From NCBI GenBank assembly GCA_023374025.1, contig SIJG01000065.1, forward strand, positions 233,496 to 297,495: 64,000 nt of DNA, given 5' to 3'. The notes below the pieces were generated by a model. It searched no databases, was not told the DNA's origin, and saw nothing but the letters and a program-made list of their open reading frames with translations. The stretch comes from Heterodera schachtii. Lineage: Eukaryota; Nematoda; Chromadorea; Rhabditida; Heteroderidae. Both the position numbers and the translations under genes were made by a program. Shown here in pieces: positions 21,430-34,300 of this stretch. How positions within the stretch are numbered: position 1 is the stretch's first letter; the number at the start of each line of letters is the position of its first letter.

Positions 21430-22070
21430 GGGTGAGCATATAAAATAATGTCAAAGTTTTACACTACCATCATTAGCATTCTTATCAGAAAAATTAAATT
21501 AAAGGTTTTGGTAGTTTTCAGTGAAAAAACTTGCATTCAAATTGAAAGCATTTGCGAAAAACAAAAATTACTGCAAAAATGGAAATTTATAAAAAAAAAA
21601 AAGAAAAAACCAATCCCATGACAATGAAAATGTAAATAAATTTAGATAAATTTTTCTTGTCTCATCATTCAATCGCATTTGTCCCACGGTTTCTGAAAAT
21701 TGTTCCGTTTTTCCATCAAAAAATGCTCTCTCAATGGCCTCCCCCTGTCATTTTGTAAACGTGTTTAATTAATTCAGGTGATCCATTTTGATAAACTTTT
21801 TCTCCTCTGAAAGGCCCAAAAATTTTTTAGAAATTGTCGGAACTCGGTTGAAAAGATAAATTTTCTAAGTATTTTAATAGGCTAAATTTCAAAAATCCTA
21901 ATCAAAAATTCAAAGTGAAAGATTTCAACTTTTTGCATGCAAAAATTTATTAAATGATTTTTATCATTTTTTAAAAATTACCTATATGGTAGAGAATTTG
22001 TAGGGCTATATTCTAATACTAAGATGGATAAATTTAATTAAGTTTAAGCTAAATTATGATTTATTATTAA
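21430..22070. other. AT-rich intergenic DNA
   Basis: No gene or clear repeat border is seen. The last eight bases (ATTATTAA, 22063-22070) are the target-site copy of the next element. Confidence 0.4.
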
Positions 22071-22885
22071 TAGAGTGCTCATTTTGCAGCATATGCTGTT
22101 TTTTTTTTTTGCTAACCTGGGGCGTGATAATAAGCATGAAAAACGCATTTCTAACTTGCTTTGAGGCTTCTAAGTCCACTTTTTTCATGCTGATTTTTGC
22201 TGATTTGGCATTTTGGTGCTTTTTTTCTGCTGTTTCGGCATTTTGAGGAATTTTTTAAAATATTTTCAACAATTTTCAAATTTATTAACAAATATGTAAT
22301 AAAAACGAAAAATACACCCCTAAGAATCGATCCGAAAATTTCAGAAAAATACAACCGTAAGAAATGAAAAATTTTATCAAAAATAATTCATCTCTTAAAT
22401 TTATTTTATTTATTTTTTTTTTACAAGTTTTTGATTTTTTATAATTATGTATTTTTTTAAATGTGTTCAAAGACTTTTTTCCGCCATGATTTTGACCATC
22501 TCTCACTTCGTTGACCATATCACATTCATTCTATATTTGATCCGGGATTTTTTGGTGTTGATATGAAGTCGATATATGGGACTAATAAATACATAAACAA
22601 TTGCCCATAATGTTTCATTTAATTTCAATTTATAAACCAATTTACAAAAATTACATTTTTGTTCAAAGACTTTTTTCCACCAGTGTAATCAGGGAGCAAA
22701 TAAACGTTTTTCTGACGACTTTTTTCAATTTTTGGTGCTTTTAATCTCTTAATTTTTATACTTTTTTCCAATTTTTTGTGCTGATTTTGCCTTTTTTGTG
22801 CTTTTTTCATGCTTATTTTGAAAAAATTTGTTGCTGTTTACAGTGCTTAATCGGAGATTTTTTGTGCTGAAAACTGCGCACTCTA
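22071..22885. mobile_element. hAT-like MITE, 815 bp (TAGAGTGC family)
   Basis: Tips TAGAGTGC and GCACTCTA; the similarity continues imperfectly inward (CATTTTGCAGC versus GCAGTTTTCAGC). Exact 8-bp duplications ATTATTAA lie at 22063-22070 and 22886-22893. The interior is rich in AAAAAAGCAC/TTTTTTGTGCTG units on opposite strands. It is non-coding. Confidence 0.8.
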
Positions 22886-22893
22886 ATTATTAA

Positions 22894-25313
22894 GCAAATA
22901 AATTAATAATAATAATTAAATTTAAATATTACGAACATTGATACTTTTGTCACTTCGGCTCACCACGGTCTAAGTACGTCTCAATAAATTTATTATATTT
23001 TTTAATTAAAAATTTTCATATTTCAATTTTCAATTAATTTATTAAAAGCATGTAAAATGGTGATGAAATATAAAGCATAATAAAATTAAAAATTTCTTTA
23101 ATTAATTTTGTAAATTAAATAATTTAGCTGTCGAATCGAACATTTCATCCTCATTTTGTCCGTGTGGTAGAATTTCAAAATTTCCAACATACCCCAGTAA
23201 AATTCGAATCGGCATTTTTAGTAGAAATGGGTAAAAAAAATCTGGGTGAGCGGGAAACGAGAATTAAATTTTATCTTATTCAATATTTTTCATCTCAAAT
23301 AAGAAAAGAAAATAGAAATTAAATTTAAAAAGTTTCAATTTCAAAAAAAAAAATTCCATTATAATTTCAATTTTTAATCAAAATTTGATGAATTAGTAAT
23401 GGAATCGTACAAGACAACAAACTCACAAAAAAGATTTGGCGATGGAAGAAATTTAAGTATTTTCGTGTATTTTGTAAGAATTTTTGGGGAAGGTACGGGT
23501 CGGTGGTGCCGAAAGGCGCTGCCGAGGAAAATTTTTGCTCAATAAAAACGGAGAGTGATTGGTCGTGGAGTAACCCAAAAAATTTTCATCTGCCAATCTT
23601 GAGCAGGGCTGTTCCGGGCCGTGAAAATTATTTGTCGCGGACAACAGGCTAATTATAGAAAACGCAAAATTTTCGAGATTCTTTGTAACCAAATCATTAC
23701 AACTGCACACCATTTTCTCGACCAAAACACACACTTCCACCGGTTGCCCCCACTCATTTGCTGCATTACCATTAGCAGTGAAAGAAAGTGCTGCCTAAAT
23801 TCAGCAGCCAGCAGCAATGAACCGTTTTGTTGGCTTTAAGAAATTGGAACACAGTTACACATTGTAGAAGTGGTGCAATCAATGTGTACAAAAGCATTGA
23901 GCAGCAGCACAACACCGTCACTCTCGCCCGCCAAGTGCGCGGCGTTCAATGCTCACACTCATTAATGAGTATATTTAGTGACTGCTGTTGTGAGTTTGTT
24001 TGATCATTTTGAGTGCGATCATTAGCAACACAAGCAGCAGAAGAAGCAAAAGATGATGCTAATGTTGTTACTGATCGATCACACATCATTATACAAATAG
24101 AGCACAAACAGTGCGAAAGAGCAAGCACAAACACAGTTTGTGGTGAGGCTTCATTGGGTGAGAGAGCGAACGGACGGAAAAGCTGACCCTTCGTCCCCCA
24201 CAACCAAATGCATCCCCAAAAATGTAAAAGAATAATTTCCATTTTGCAACAATTTTTTTTTAATATGATCCAGGATTCCTGTGCAATTGTAAAGCTGCTC
24301 GATAACATCGGCACGTTTTTTAGGCCCAAAAAATGCCAAAACAAGAAGGCGTTGGTCCAAAAACCTACAAAACCCCATTAATGACAAATTATGCCCTTAA
24401 AAAGTCCCAAATTTAAAGAAAATAGCCATAAAAATAGTCTCCTACTGCTTGCTATGCTGTCCTTGTTTCCAAGGACGAGTGTCCAAAGACAAAAACAATG
24501 AAGGAATGGTATTACAGATATGCCAACAACGGTTGAAATAGAAAGTTTTTTGAAAGTTGGAGAATATCCTCCCCCCCCCCCCCCGCCCGCCGGACAGAGT
24601 CTTCAAAATGGCGGAATTTTGGCCCCCCGGTTTCGCCTCCGCTCTCTTCATTGTTGCCCCCCATTTTCTCCTCATCAATTTACATGGTGGGGGGGGGGGA
24701 TGGTTGAAGAGGAGGATGACTGATGATGATGATGCATTTCTTTCTTACATTCATTTTTCGAGTGGTGTATGTATTTTATTGACTCATTGCCCCCCCCCCC
24801 CCCCCGCCAAATTTCCCTTAAATCTTCACTTTTTGTGCATTTGCATTTTATTTTTTGGTCGCAGCATGATACCATGGATTGGCAATTGGCTTTCTTTTTT
24901 GGTACACACAAAATAAAAGTATTTACGCAATTTTTTCAAAATATTTAATTTTTGCGTCCTTTATGGACGTCTCGATTGATTAAATTCTTGGTTTTGGTTC
25001 TTTGGTCTCGGATTTCTTGTTGTTTCTCAAAAATCAGTCTCAGGGGTTTGGCCAAATGTCGGTATAAATTTAAATCAATTAGCGATTAATTAACTCTATT
25101 CCTGACAAAAATCATTAAATTCCTAAAGCTAGGCTACTTAATTATTCGCCCATACAAACAAAAAGCCGAAGAAATCATTCAATTCATTTTCAGCAGCCAG
25201 TGCTGATCAGTAGTGATCACTTTTTTGTGCTGATTGGGGTGATCTGTTTGTCTGTTTCAGGAGTGTTAAAATAAGCTTGGTGTAATTTCTTTTGTTTGCC
25301 TGCCAATCGATCG
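22894..25313. other. Intergenic region upstream of MRCK gene
   Basis: Probably contains the kinase gene promoter and 5' UTR. It holds a GC cassette variant (23497-23527, GGTGCCGAAAGGCGCTGCC), CA/GCA-rich DNA at 23700-24140, and three homopolymer tracts: C14 near 24571, G near 24688, C16 near 24790. No ORF here has convincing protein character. Confidence 0.4.
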
Positions 25314-28300
25314 ATGGCATCATTGTTGGACGACGGCACTTTTAACAACAACACCAATGGCAATGGCAAAAACAACGACGACACCAGCAGCAGTGGGGCA
25401 GACGCGGCGGTGCGCATTTTAGTCGCAAATGCACTCGAACGGCTCAAACATCTTGAACAAATTTACTTGAACGGGTATTCATTCATAAATAGGATTAATT
25501 TTTGACAAAATTATGTTTATCTTGAAATTTTTTTGTGAAATTTTAGGAGATTTTTTTTTTAAAACCATAACCGGATGTCCTAAATTTTATGAGACCAATC
25601 AAAAAATGTGAAATTTGTTTCCTGCTGGACCACAAATACTTTTTTCATGATGCCCTCTACAAACCTTGTTTTGGAGAATCATTTGAATAGAGTCGAAGAA
25701 TACACAAACAAGAATTTGGTTCGACTGAAAAAACATTGAAAAATTGCATCCAAAAATTGAAAACAAATATAATTGCTTGGTCCAAAAAATTGGGGTTTTG
25801 AAGCACTTGTAACCTGAAAAATCGCAAAATTGTGTCATGGATGCGAATTTTTCTGCGTTTATATGAAAATGACATCGGGTTTTTGCTTTTATGGCTCAAA
25901 ATGGACTTCATTTTTTCACATTTTGACATCTTGTTCCCTCTTTTTGATCGCATTATGACGAAGCGTTGTCCATGGAAACTTTGCTGGACGCGCTGGTCTG
26001 CTTGTACGACGAGTGCTGCAGCTCGACACTGCGCAAGGAGAAGTCCATCGCCGAATTTGTTGAATATGGCATGCTTTTTTTAAAAATTGTTTCTATAGGG
26101 TCCGATTTTCTTGGATAAAAGGCTTTTGGGTTTTCGGGACTTTTTCGATGGCACAAATAGGCTGCCATAAATTACTTTGCCAACATGACATCTAATTTTG
26201 CCGAATTTTTTCCAATTTCTTGGATAAAAACCCTCCGTTTTCCGGGATTTTTGATAGCATCAAGGCTAACAAATGAATGGCAGTGCCATTCAAAATTTGC
26301 GGGGTTTTATCCCTATTTTTCTTTTTTTAATTGAATTTTTCAGCAAAACCAATTGTGGCACGGGTGAAAACGCTGCGCCTGTGCCGTGACGACTTTGAGG
26401 TGCTCAAAGTGATCGGGCGCGGCTCGTTCGGCGAAGTTGCGGTGGTTCGACTGACCAACACGGACAAGGTTTGGCATGGGAAGACCAAATTTTGCAAAAA
26501 AAAAAAAATTGTTTATAAGAAATCATGAAAGTTGTTTCCGTGATTTTCAGGGTCGCTGATAAAACAAATTTTAACAATTTAGACCAATGTTCCTAATTTT
26601 GAACGCTTAACTCAAAAAAACAAACAAAATTATTATTATTTTCTGATAGTTTTTGTTTAAATTTAGGTTGTGGATTAGAAATAGTTTGAAATAGATGTCT
26701 AATCCGTGATTAGCAACGACCTTTAAAAACTTCCGGAATGTGTTTGTCTTATAAAGTGATAGAAATTTAGCGGATTTTCAAACCCCCCCCCCCCAACTTT
26801 ATAGAAATTTGTTTATTTTCAAATTTTTGGCACTCCCCATCTCCCATTTTGCCACAGATTTACGCCATGAAAATCCTCAACAAATGGGAGATGCTGAAGC
26901 GGGCGGAGACCGCCTGCTTCAAGGAGGAACGGGACGTGATGGTTTTTGGGGACCGCCAATGGATCACCAACCTGCACTACGCATTCCAGGACGAGAAAAA
27001 CTTGGTATGTTTGTGATGGCAATACTCGGGTTTTTGCCTCAAGAGGGGCAATTTTCGATGAAAATCTATTCAAAAAAAAATCGGTCAAAAACCCCAAAAT
27101 TTCCCCGGCGGTGCCTATCGACGCCGTGCCGTCAACCCACCCTATCGTTCAAAAATTTGAAAAATCGCGGCGAAAAAATAATGAGACGAACTGGCTGCGC
27201 CTATGTCTAAAATCGTGTTCAAATTTAATTAATTTTTTCAATCCCGGTGGCCTAAACAGCTTCAATAAGCGATAAAAGTGATTGTATTGATAATTTTCGT
27301 CCGAAAGTTTTTGAAAAAAATAATAAATTTTACAAAAAGACCCAATTATGAAGCAAAAGACCATGTTTTCTTAATTTTAATGTTGTCTATGACCTATAGG
27401 ACTGAAAAAACTTAAATTTAAATCCGATTTTCGACATAGGCGCACGTTCGAGAGTCTTGATGCTTGACTTGAAATAGAAAATTGAGTGATTTTGTCCCCC
27501 AAAAATCCCCAATTTCCCTTGCAGTATTTGATCATGGATTACTACGTGGGCGGTGACTTGCTGACGTTGCTCAGCAAATTTGAGGAGGAGCATGGGCACG
27601 TGCCGGAACACATGGCCAAATTTTATGTGGCCGAAATGATTTTGGCCATTGATTCGGTGCATCGACTTGGCTACGTCCACCGGGACATCAAGCCGGACAA
27701 TGTGCTGTTGGACATCACCGGGCACATCAAGCTGGGCGACTTTGGCAGCTGCTTGCGCCGTCAGCCGGACGGCACGGTGCGCGCGACGACCGCGGTCGGC
27801 ACGCCCGACTACATTTCGCCCGAGACGCTGCGGGTGGGCAATGGGATGGGCATGGGTTGTTTGTTGTGCATGTGCCTGGGTTGTCCGCCGGCCGTCCGAG
27901 TCCTGAGAGGAATTTGTAACCATTTTTTGCCAAAAAAAAACTGTTTTTTCATTTTTTGGGCAAATTTTCAAGAAGTTGATAAAATATGCGGGAAAATTTT
28001 TGGAATTTTAAAAAAAATTGCTTAAAGTCCCATTTTTTCCTAAAAAGTTTCTTCTTTTCATTTCGGATGCAGGGTCCACTCCCCGGCTACGGGTTTGCTA
28101 CGTTTCCATTTTTTTTTAATGGTCGTCGTACTGTTTTTCAGGCCGTTGAGGACGGACGTGGACGATACGGCGCCGAGTGTGACTGGTGGTCGTTGGGCAT
28201 TTGCATGTACGAGGTTAGTGTTTGTCTCTGAATTCGGTAGTCATTTGGTGCCACATTGGTCAATTTTTCCCGAAGAATTGGCAGGTTTGAAACATACATG

Positions 28301-31300
28301 AAAAAGGGGGGGGGGGGTCGACCCCCCCCCCCCCCCCCATTTCGCCCGCAAAGGGCCCAAAATGTCGGACCATTTCGCATCGAGGGGGGGCCGGTGTAAA
28401 AGAGGTGGGGGGGGGGGTCGCCGCCGAAGGGGAAAAGAGGGAAATTTCTGAAAATTTTGGCTATTTTCTTAACAAAATTCATTAAAAATTCTTAAAATTT
28501 TCCCCGGCGGCGCCTATCGGCACCGCCGGCCCCCAAAAAATCTTATTTTTTCCTTAAAAATTAGCCAAAAATCTCAAAATTTGGTCATTTTTTAGACAAA
28601 ATCTGCTTACAAATAACATTAAAATTACAAAAAAATTTCGGCGGCGCCTATCGGCGCCGCCGAACCCCCCCCCCGTCGTCAAAAGGTTTTTTTCAAACCG
28701 CGCCGCAAAAAAACGTTTTTTATAAACAAAAAAAGTCGTCCACTTGCTAAAAAATCGCAAAATTCGGCAATTTTTGGTGAAATCTGTTAACAAATTGCAC
28801 TCAAATTTTCAAAAATTTTCCCGGCGGCGCCTACCGGCACCGCCGGCTCCCCTTTTCGCGAAATTTTTAAAAAAAACCGCGCCGCGAAAAAAACGGTTTT
28901 TGAAAAGCAAAAAAAAAAGAAAAAAAGGTTGTCAAATAATTACATGGCTGGACCATTTCGCAAAAATTTTGGTTGACCCCCTCCCCCCCCTTTTCATGTA
29001 TGGTTTGAAATCAAAGAATCATACGTGATCAAGGGGTGCGCCGGGCGCCCCCCCCCCCCCCCCCCCCCAAAAGGACTATTTTTTGCCATTTTTTGTCTCA
29101 AATCTCAAAAATATGGTAAAATGGGGGTTTTGGCGGTGTCGTTAGGGGCCACCGGGAAAAGTTTTGAAAATATTTTGGGCTGGGGCCAGTTTTTGCACTT
29201 TTTTTTTTTTTAATTTTTACACATTTTACTACCATATCATTTGTATTCGTCTGTGTTCCTATTTTCAAGAATGTTTTTTTCCACCTCTATAGTACAACAT
29301 TTTTGTCAGATGATTTTTGGCGAGACGCCCTTCTATGCCGAGAGTTTGGTGGACACGTACGGCAAAATCATGAACCACGAGGAGATGTTCGAGTTCCCGG
29401 AGGACATCGACATCAGCGACGAGGCCAAGGACCTGATCTCGCGGCTGATCTGCGCCCGGGAGACGCGGCTCGGCAAAAATGGGCTGGCCGACTTCCGGGA
29501 CCATTCGTTCTTCGCCGACATCGACTGGGAGAACATCCGAAGCGGTCGGTAATGTTCGAAAATGTGTCGGGTCACTAACCGGAAACAGTTGGAAGGGAAA
29601 TCTCGTAAAAAAAATTCTTAAGAAATTTTTTGTAAGAATTTAAAGAAAAAAAAATTTGAAAAATTTTTCAGCGGTTAGGTGAAGGCGCCTTTGCTTTTCC
29701 CCGCCCCCCTCAAATTTGAAAATTTGGCCTTTCATTTCGGTTTTGTCTTTATTCATTTTTTCTTTCTTTCATTAAAGGTCCATTTCCTTCATTTAGTATA
29801 ATGGTAATTTGATAATAATTTTTAGGCCACAAAAAGGAGTAATTTTTGATATACTTTGAGCTAAAAGAGGATCAATTTTTTGATTAAATTTCCGAATCTA
29901 CGGGAAATATTGTTGTAATTGAACTTTCTCAAGAAAAAAGAAACAAATATTTTTTAAAGAGCACTTTTTTAATATTTTACAAAAATGTTTAAAAATTTGT
30001 TGGATTTCTAAAATTTTTTAATTAAAGTTCAAAAAATTGAATATTTACTACTGTTTTACAGCTGAGGCGCCCTACAAGCCGGAGGTGTCCAGCCCCACCG
30101 ACACGTCCAACTTTGACTCCAGCGTGGTGGCCAACGACTTCACCCCGTGCGAAACGCAACCGCCCAAAGTCACCGCGCCGTTCACCGGCCTCCATTTGCC
30201 GTTCATCGGCTTCACCTTCACCAGCGGAAGGTGGCTTTAGAATGGCATTTTCAAAAAAAAAAAAAGTTTTTTCCCGGCACTGTGCCATTTGAGGCGCTTT
30301 TTTGTCTGTTTTCCCTCTCTTCCCCCAACTTGCTTGCTTCATTCATTTTATTGTTCTTTCATTCACTCCAAATTTGATTCATCCGCTTGTTTTTTTTTGT
30401 TATTTATTCACTGCAAATAAACATCGCTATTGTATTTGGCTGTTGCTTTTTAGGGGTTTTTTTTTTTAGTTTTTTAGAGTCCCGAATTAGGGGGGGGGGG
30501 TGTATTTTACAGGAATTTTGTAGCCGTTTATTTTTTGCCACTTTGGTCTCAATTTTTCAAAAAATTTTTGGGTTTCGGGGGGAGGGGGCGGGGACTTTAG
30601 ACCTCTCAGTGGCTCCCCCTGGCTACGCCGTTTCACTCCCGCCTCTAATTTTAAGATTTTTTCTTGAAAATTAAAAAATAAATTTTTTTTTTTTTTTTGA
30701 AAACAGTTGAAAACTTTTTTAAAAAATTTTTTTGCTTACCGATAAAAGTATTCGTTCATAAATATAAACAAAAATTTGATACATATCAAATTAATTGGAG
30801 AGGATGGAAAGGGCGGGAGTGGTGTTTCAAAAATTGTATAAACAAAAAATATTTCTAATATTTAAATTGACCATTTTTAAGCCGTTTTTTGGGGTGCACT
30901 ACGTCCATTCCGGCTAAAAAAAATTCCAAACTTAGAGGTTTCAAAAAAAAAATCTGAAAATTTTTTCTAAGAAAATTTCAAGAAAAAAATGAAAAATTTT
31001 CAGCGTTTTTCCGAAAAATTCCCCCGCATTTTGGGAGGGTTTTTTAGGTGATCAATTTTCGAAAAGTGATGTTTATCTAATTTATATATTATGAATGGGT
31101 GCAATCGGTGTCGTTTAGTTCAACTGCTGTAAGTGCACATTCTCTCCTATAATGTGGGAGTCCTAAAAAAATGAAAAATTATTTGGTTTTGATTGAAAAA
31201 AATTTTTGTTTTTTTTTCTGAAAATTTCTAAAAATGTAAATTAATTGGTTTAATTTTGATTGAAAATTTTATGTTTTCTAAATGAAAATTTCTTTTAGTT

Positions 31301-34300
31301 TTTGATTTAATTGGGAAATTTTTGTATTTTTTTTATAATTTTTTTAAAAATTGAAAAAATTTATTAGTTTTTCGTTTTATTGGTTCTAATTTTTACATTT
31401 TTTCTGGGCCTCTGGACAATGTCATGTGACTCATTAACTTTCTCATTTATTTATTATTTAATTTTAATCCCCAACAATTTATTAATTGTTTGCCCCCCAA
31501 TTCAGCGCCTTCTCCGATGCCACCTCTCTGCTGCAGACCATCCAAGCCAACAGCGACGGTGGTGCCGTCGGCGTCGTTGTGCCATCCCCAGCGGTGGACA
31601 GTGCCGGCGCAAAATCGGCTACTGTGCAGCAACAGGCGGTGCCCGTGCCGGCGCAGGAGGAGGAGGACGAGGAGCGCGAGGCGCCGCCGCGCGAACCGCA
31701 ACCGCCGGAGGCGACGCCGCCCGCGGCAGGCCCGCCGGCGGTGCCGCACCAGCAGCAGGACCAGCTGGTTGCACAGCTGAAGGACGAAATTCAGGCATTT
31801 TTTAAAATGAAAATTCATGAGTTTTGTGGCCCGGAAGTTGACGATTTGCGCCGTCGAGGGCAAAATTATGTAATTTTGGCCAATTTTTTGTAACGCGTTT
31901 TCATCGAAAATTTGTTAGATAATTAGCCAAAATTTGTTAAAAATATTTCCCCCTTCCCTCCTTTAGGAACCATTTTTTAAGAGAAATCAAGAATTTTTGA
32001 CCATTTTTAACAGGTTTTCAGCTAAAAATCGCCAATTTTTGCGGAATTTTGGGGGCCCGCGGCGCAGATTTAGGCGCAGCAGCGGAAAATTTTTTAAAAA
32101 AATTTTAACGAATTTTTTATAAAAATAAGTTGTTGAATTTTTGCAGAAATTTCCCTCTTTTCCCCCTTCGTCGATGGGAAAAACAGAGAATGATGGAACC
32201 CAGAAATCATTTTAAATAGGAAAAGTTTCCTATTTTTTTCAGATTTTACGCAAGCGGTTGGAGGACGAGCAGAACCAACGGCCGACGAAGCAGGCCGGGG
32301 TGGAGGAGTTGGAGAAGAAGTGCAAGGAGGTCAAGGAGAAGAACCAGCAGCTGATCCTGCAGAAGCAGGACCTGCAAAAGGAGGTTGTTTCTAGGAAAAA
32401 TATGGAAGTTTTTTTTTAATAAAATTCTTTAAATTTGATTTTTTTTCATATTTTAGGGTTTAATTCAGTTCATTGTTTTAATTAGAATAATAATAAAAAA
32501 ATGTTTTTTTTTTCCTTTTTTCTTCCTTCTAATTTAATGGGGAGCGAATTTTGCGATTTTTAGCCGATTTCATGCATTTTTATTAATAGTTTTTACTAAA
32601 ATATGAATAATTGTAAAACGAATCCAGTTTCATAAAAATTTTACGAAATAGAAAAAGATGAATAGAATTTCGTAAAAATTCTGAATTTTGGTATAAATTT
32701 TTGATTTTTTTTTTTACAATTTTGTACAAATTTTCCCATCTTTACCAGTACTTTTTCGATTTTGACCGAAAATTAATTTTTTAATAAATTTTTGATGTTG
32801 AAAAATTCTGTTTTAAAATTTCTCACAAAAATTAACGAGGCAATAAAATGGGGATTTTTTCCTTTTTGTTTCCTCCGTTTCGCCATCCTTTTTTAAAATA
32901 TCGAAATTAATTGTCATAAATTAGGTGGAGGAACTGCTTGAAAAGGCACAGACACAGAGCCGGGAGTGGAAAAGTGCGTTGAAGCAGCGGGACGTGGCAC
33001 TGCAGGACTACGAGCAGACAAATGCCGAGTTGGCGGACACGCGGGCACGGCTGGCCAAGGCGGAGGGCGCACTGCGGGAACAGGAACAGCGGACCAGGCA
33101 GTTCGAGGTGAGAGGGGTGAAAATTCGAACAATCCGAATTCGACTCGCGATTCCTTTGCAATCTATTTGGGGAACAGTCCCGGATCAGCTCCGCCCATAT
33201 CGTTAAACTCCCCGAATTTTTTTTTTTTAATCTTTCAAAAACAGAAAATTTTCTAAGAAAAAATTAGTAAAATTATTCAGCAATTTTTTGAAAAATATTT
33301 TGAAAAACTTTGTAATTAATTCATCACAAGGGCGTAGCCAGGACCTTCGTTTCGGGGGGGGGCCCAACTCAAAAAGTCGATTCTTAGGGGTGTATTTTTC
33401 TTTTTTAGGACAATTTTTAGGGGTGTATTTTTGGTTTTTTGAAATCCCGAATTAGGGGTGTATTTTACAAAATTTTTCTCCAAAAAATTAATATTTTTTG
33501 TTATTTTGGCCTCCATTTTTCAAAAATATGGTATAATGGGGGTCCGGCGGTGCCGATAGGCGCCGCCGGGAAAATTTTTGAGTATTTTAATGCAATTTTG
33601 TTAAGAAAATTGCTTAAAATTTCAAAAAAATTACTGAAAATTTTTTTACTTTTTGGGTTTCGGGGGGGGCCCGGGCCCCCTGGGCCCCCCCCCTAGCTAC
33701 GCCCTTGATTCATCATAAAGTTTTTATTTTTTTTTTTGAAAATTTCTTATGTACAAAAAATGAAATCGCTTTGGAAAATCATAATCTTTTTTTGATGTCT
33801 ATCGAAAAACGACTAAAAATTTTGAAAAAGTTTCAAAATTCATTTTTCGTTTGGGTATGTGTCGATAGAAATTAAAAGCCACAAAAAAAACTTATTTTAA
33901 TTTTTTTTTTTTTTTTGGAAAACCCCTTTTCTTTTTGCGCAGGGCAAATGTGACATCTACCAGGTGGAAATGCGTGCCGCGATGGCCTCCCGGGCGGAGA
34001 CGGACGCGCGGCTGGCGGCCCGGGACAAAGAGTTGGAGGAGGAACGCGCAGTCAGAGCGGCACTGGAAGCAAAGCTGGCCAAGCTGTTGGAGGAGGCGGC
34101 GGACGACAACAACGGCACCGATGGAAAAGCGGCAAAGGCTAATGATGGCATCGCCGATGCCGCCACGGCGGACGCGGTGGCGCCGGACGACACGGAAGCG
34201 GCGGCAGAGGCGGCGGCGATGGCACAACGCGTGCTGCTGTTGGAGGAGCAGCGGCAACGCTTTCAGGACACACTGCAGGTCGCTGCTCGCCTCGTGTCCC

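Larger units (their letters stand above)
26344..29544 (+). other. mrck-1: MRCK kinase domain (exons 3-7)
   Basis: All catalytic landmarks are present: glycine loop [11 protein letters not shown] (exon 3), ATP-anchoring lysine in [16 protein letters not shown] (exon 4), hinge [10 protein letters not shown], catalytic loop [13 protein letters not shown], metal-binding DFG in KLGDFGSCL, and the activation segment [10 protein letters not shown] (exon 5). [12 protein letters not shown] is in exon 6. Exons 7-8 give the AGC extension, including [12 protein letters not shown], a block nearly invariant in MRCK and related kinases. Nothing suggests loss of activity. Confidence 0.95.

Noticed and set aside
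31380..31805. Alternative-frame ORFs over MRCK exons (31447, 33892, 39684, 46567 and others)
   Set aside because: Shadows of GC-rich coding exons; the conserved MRCK frame and splice phases decide.
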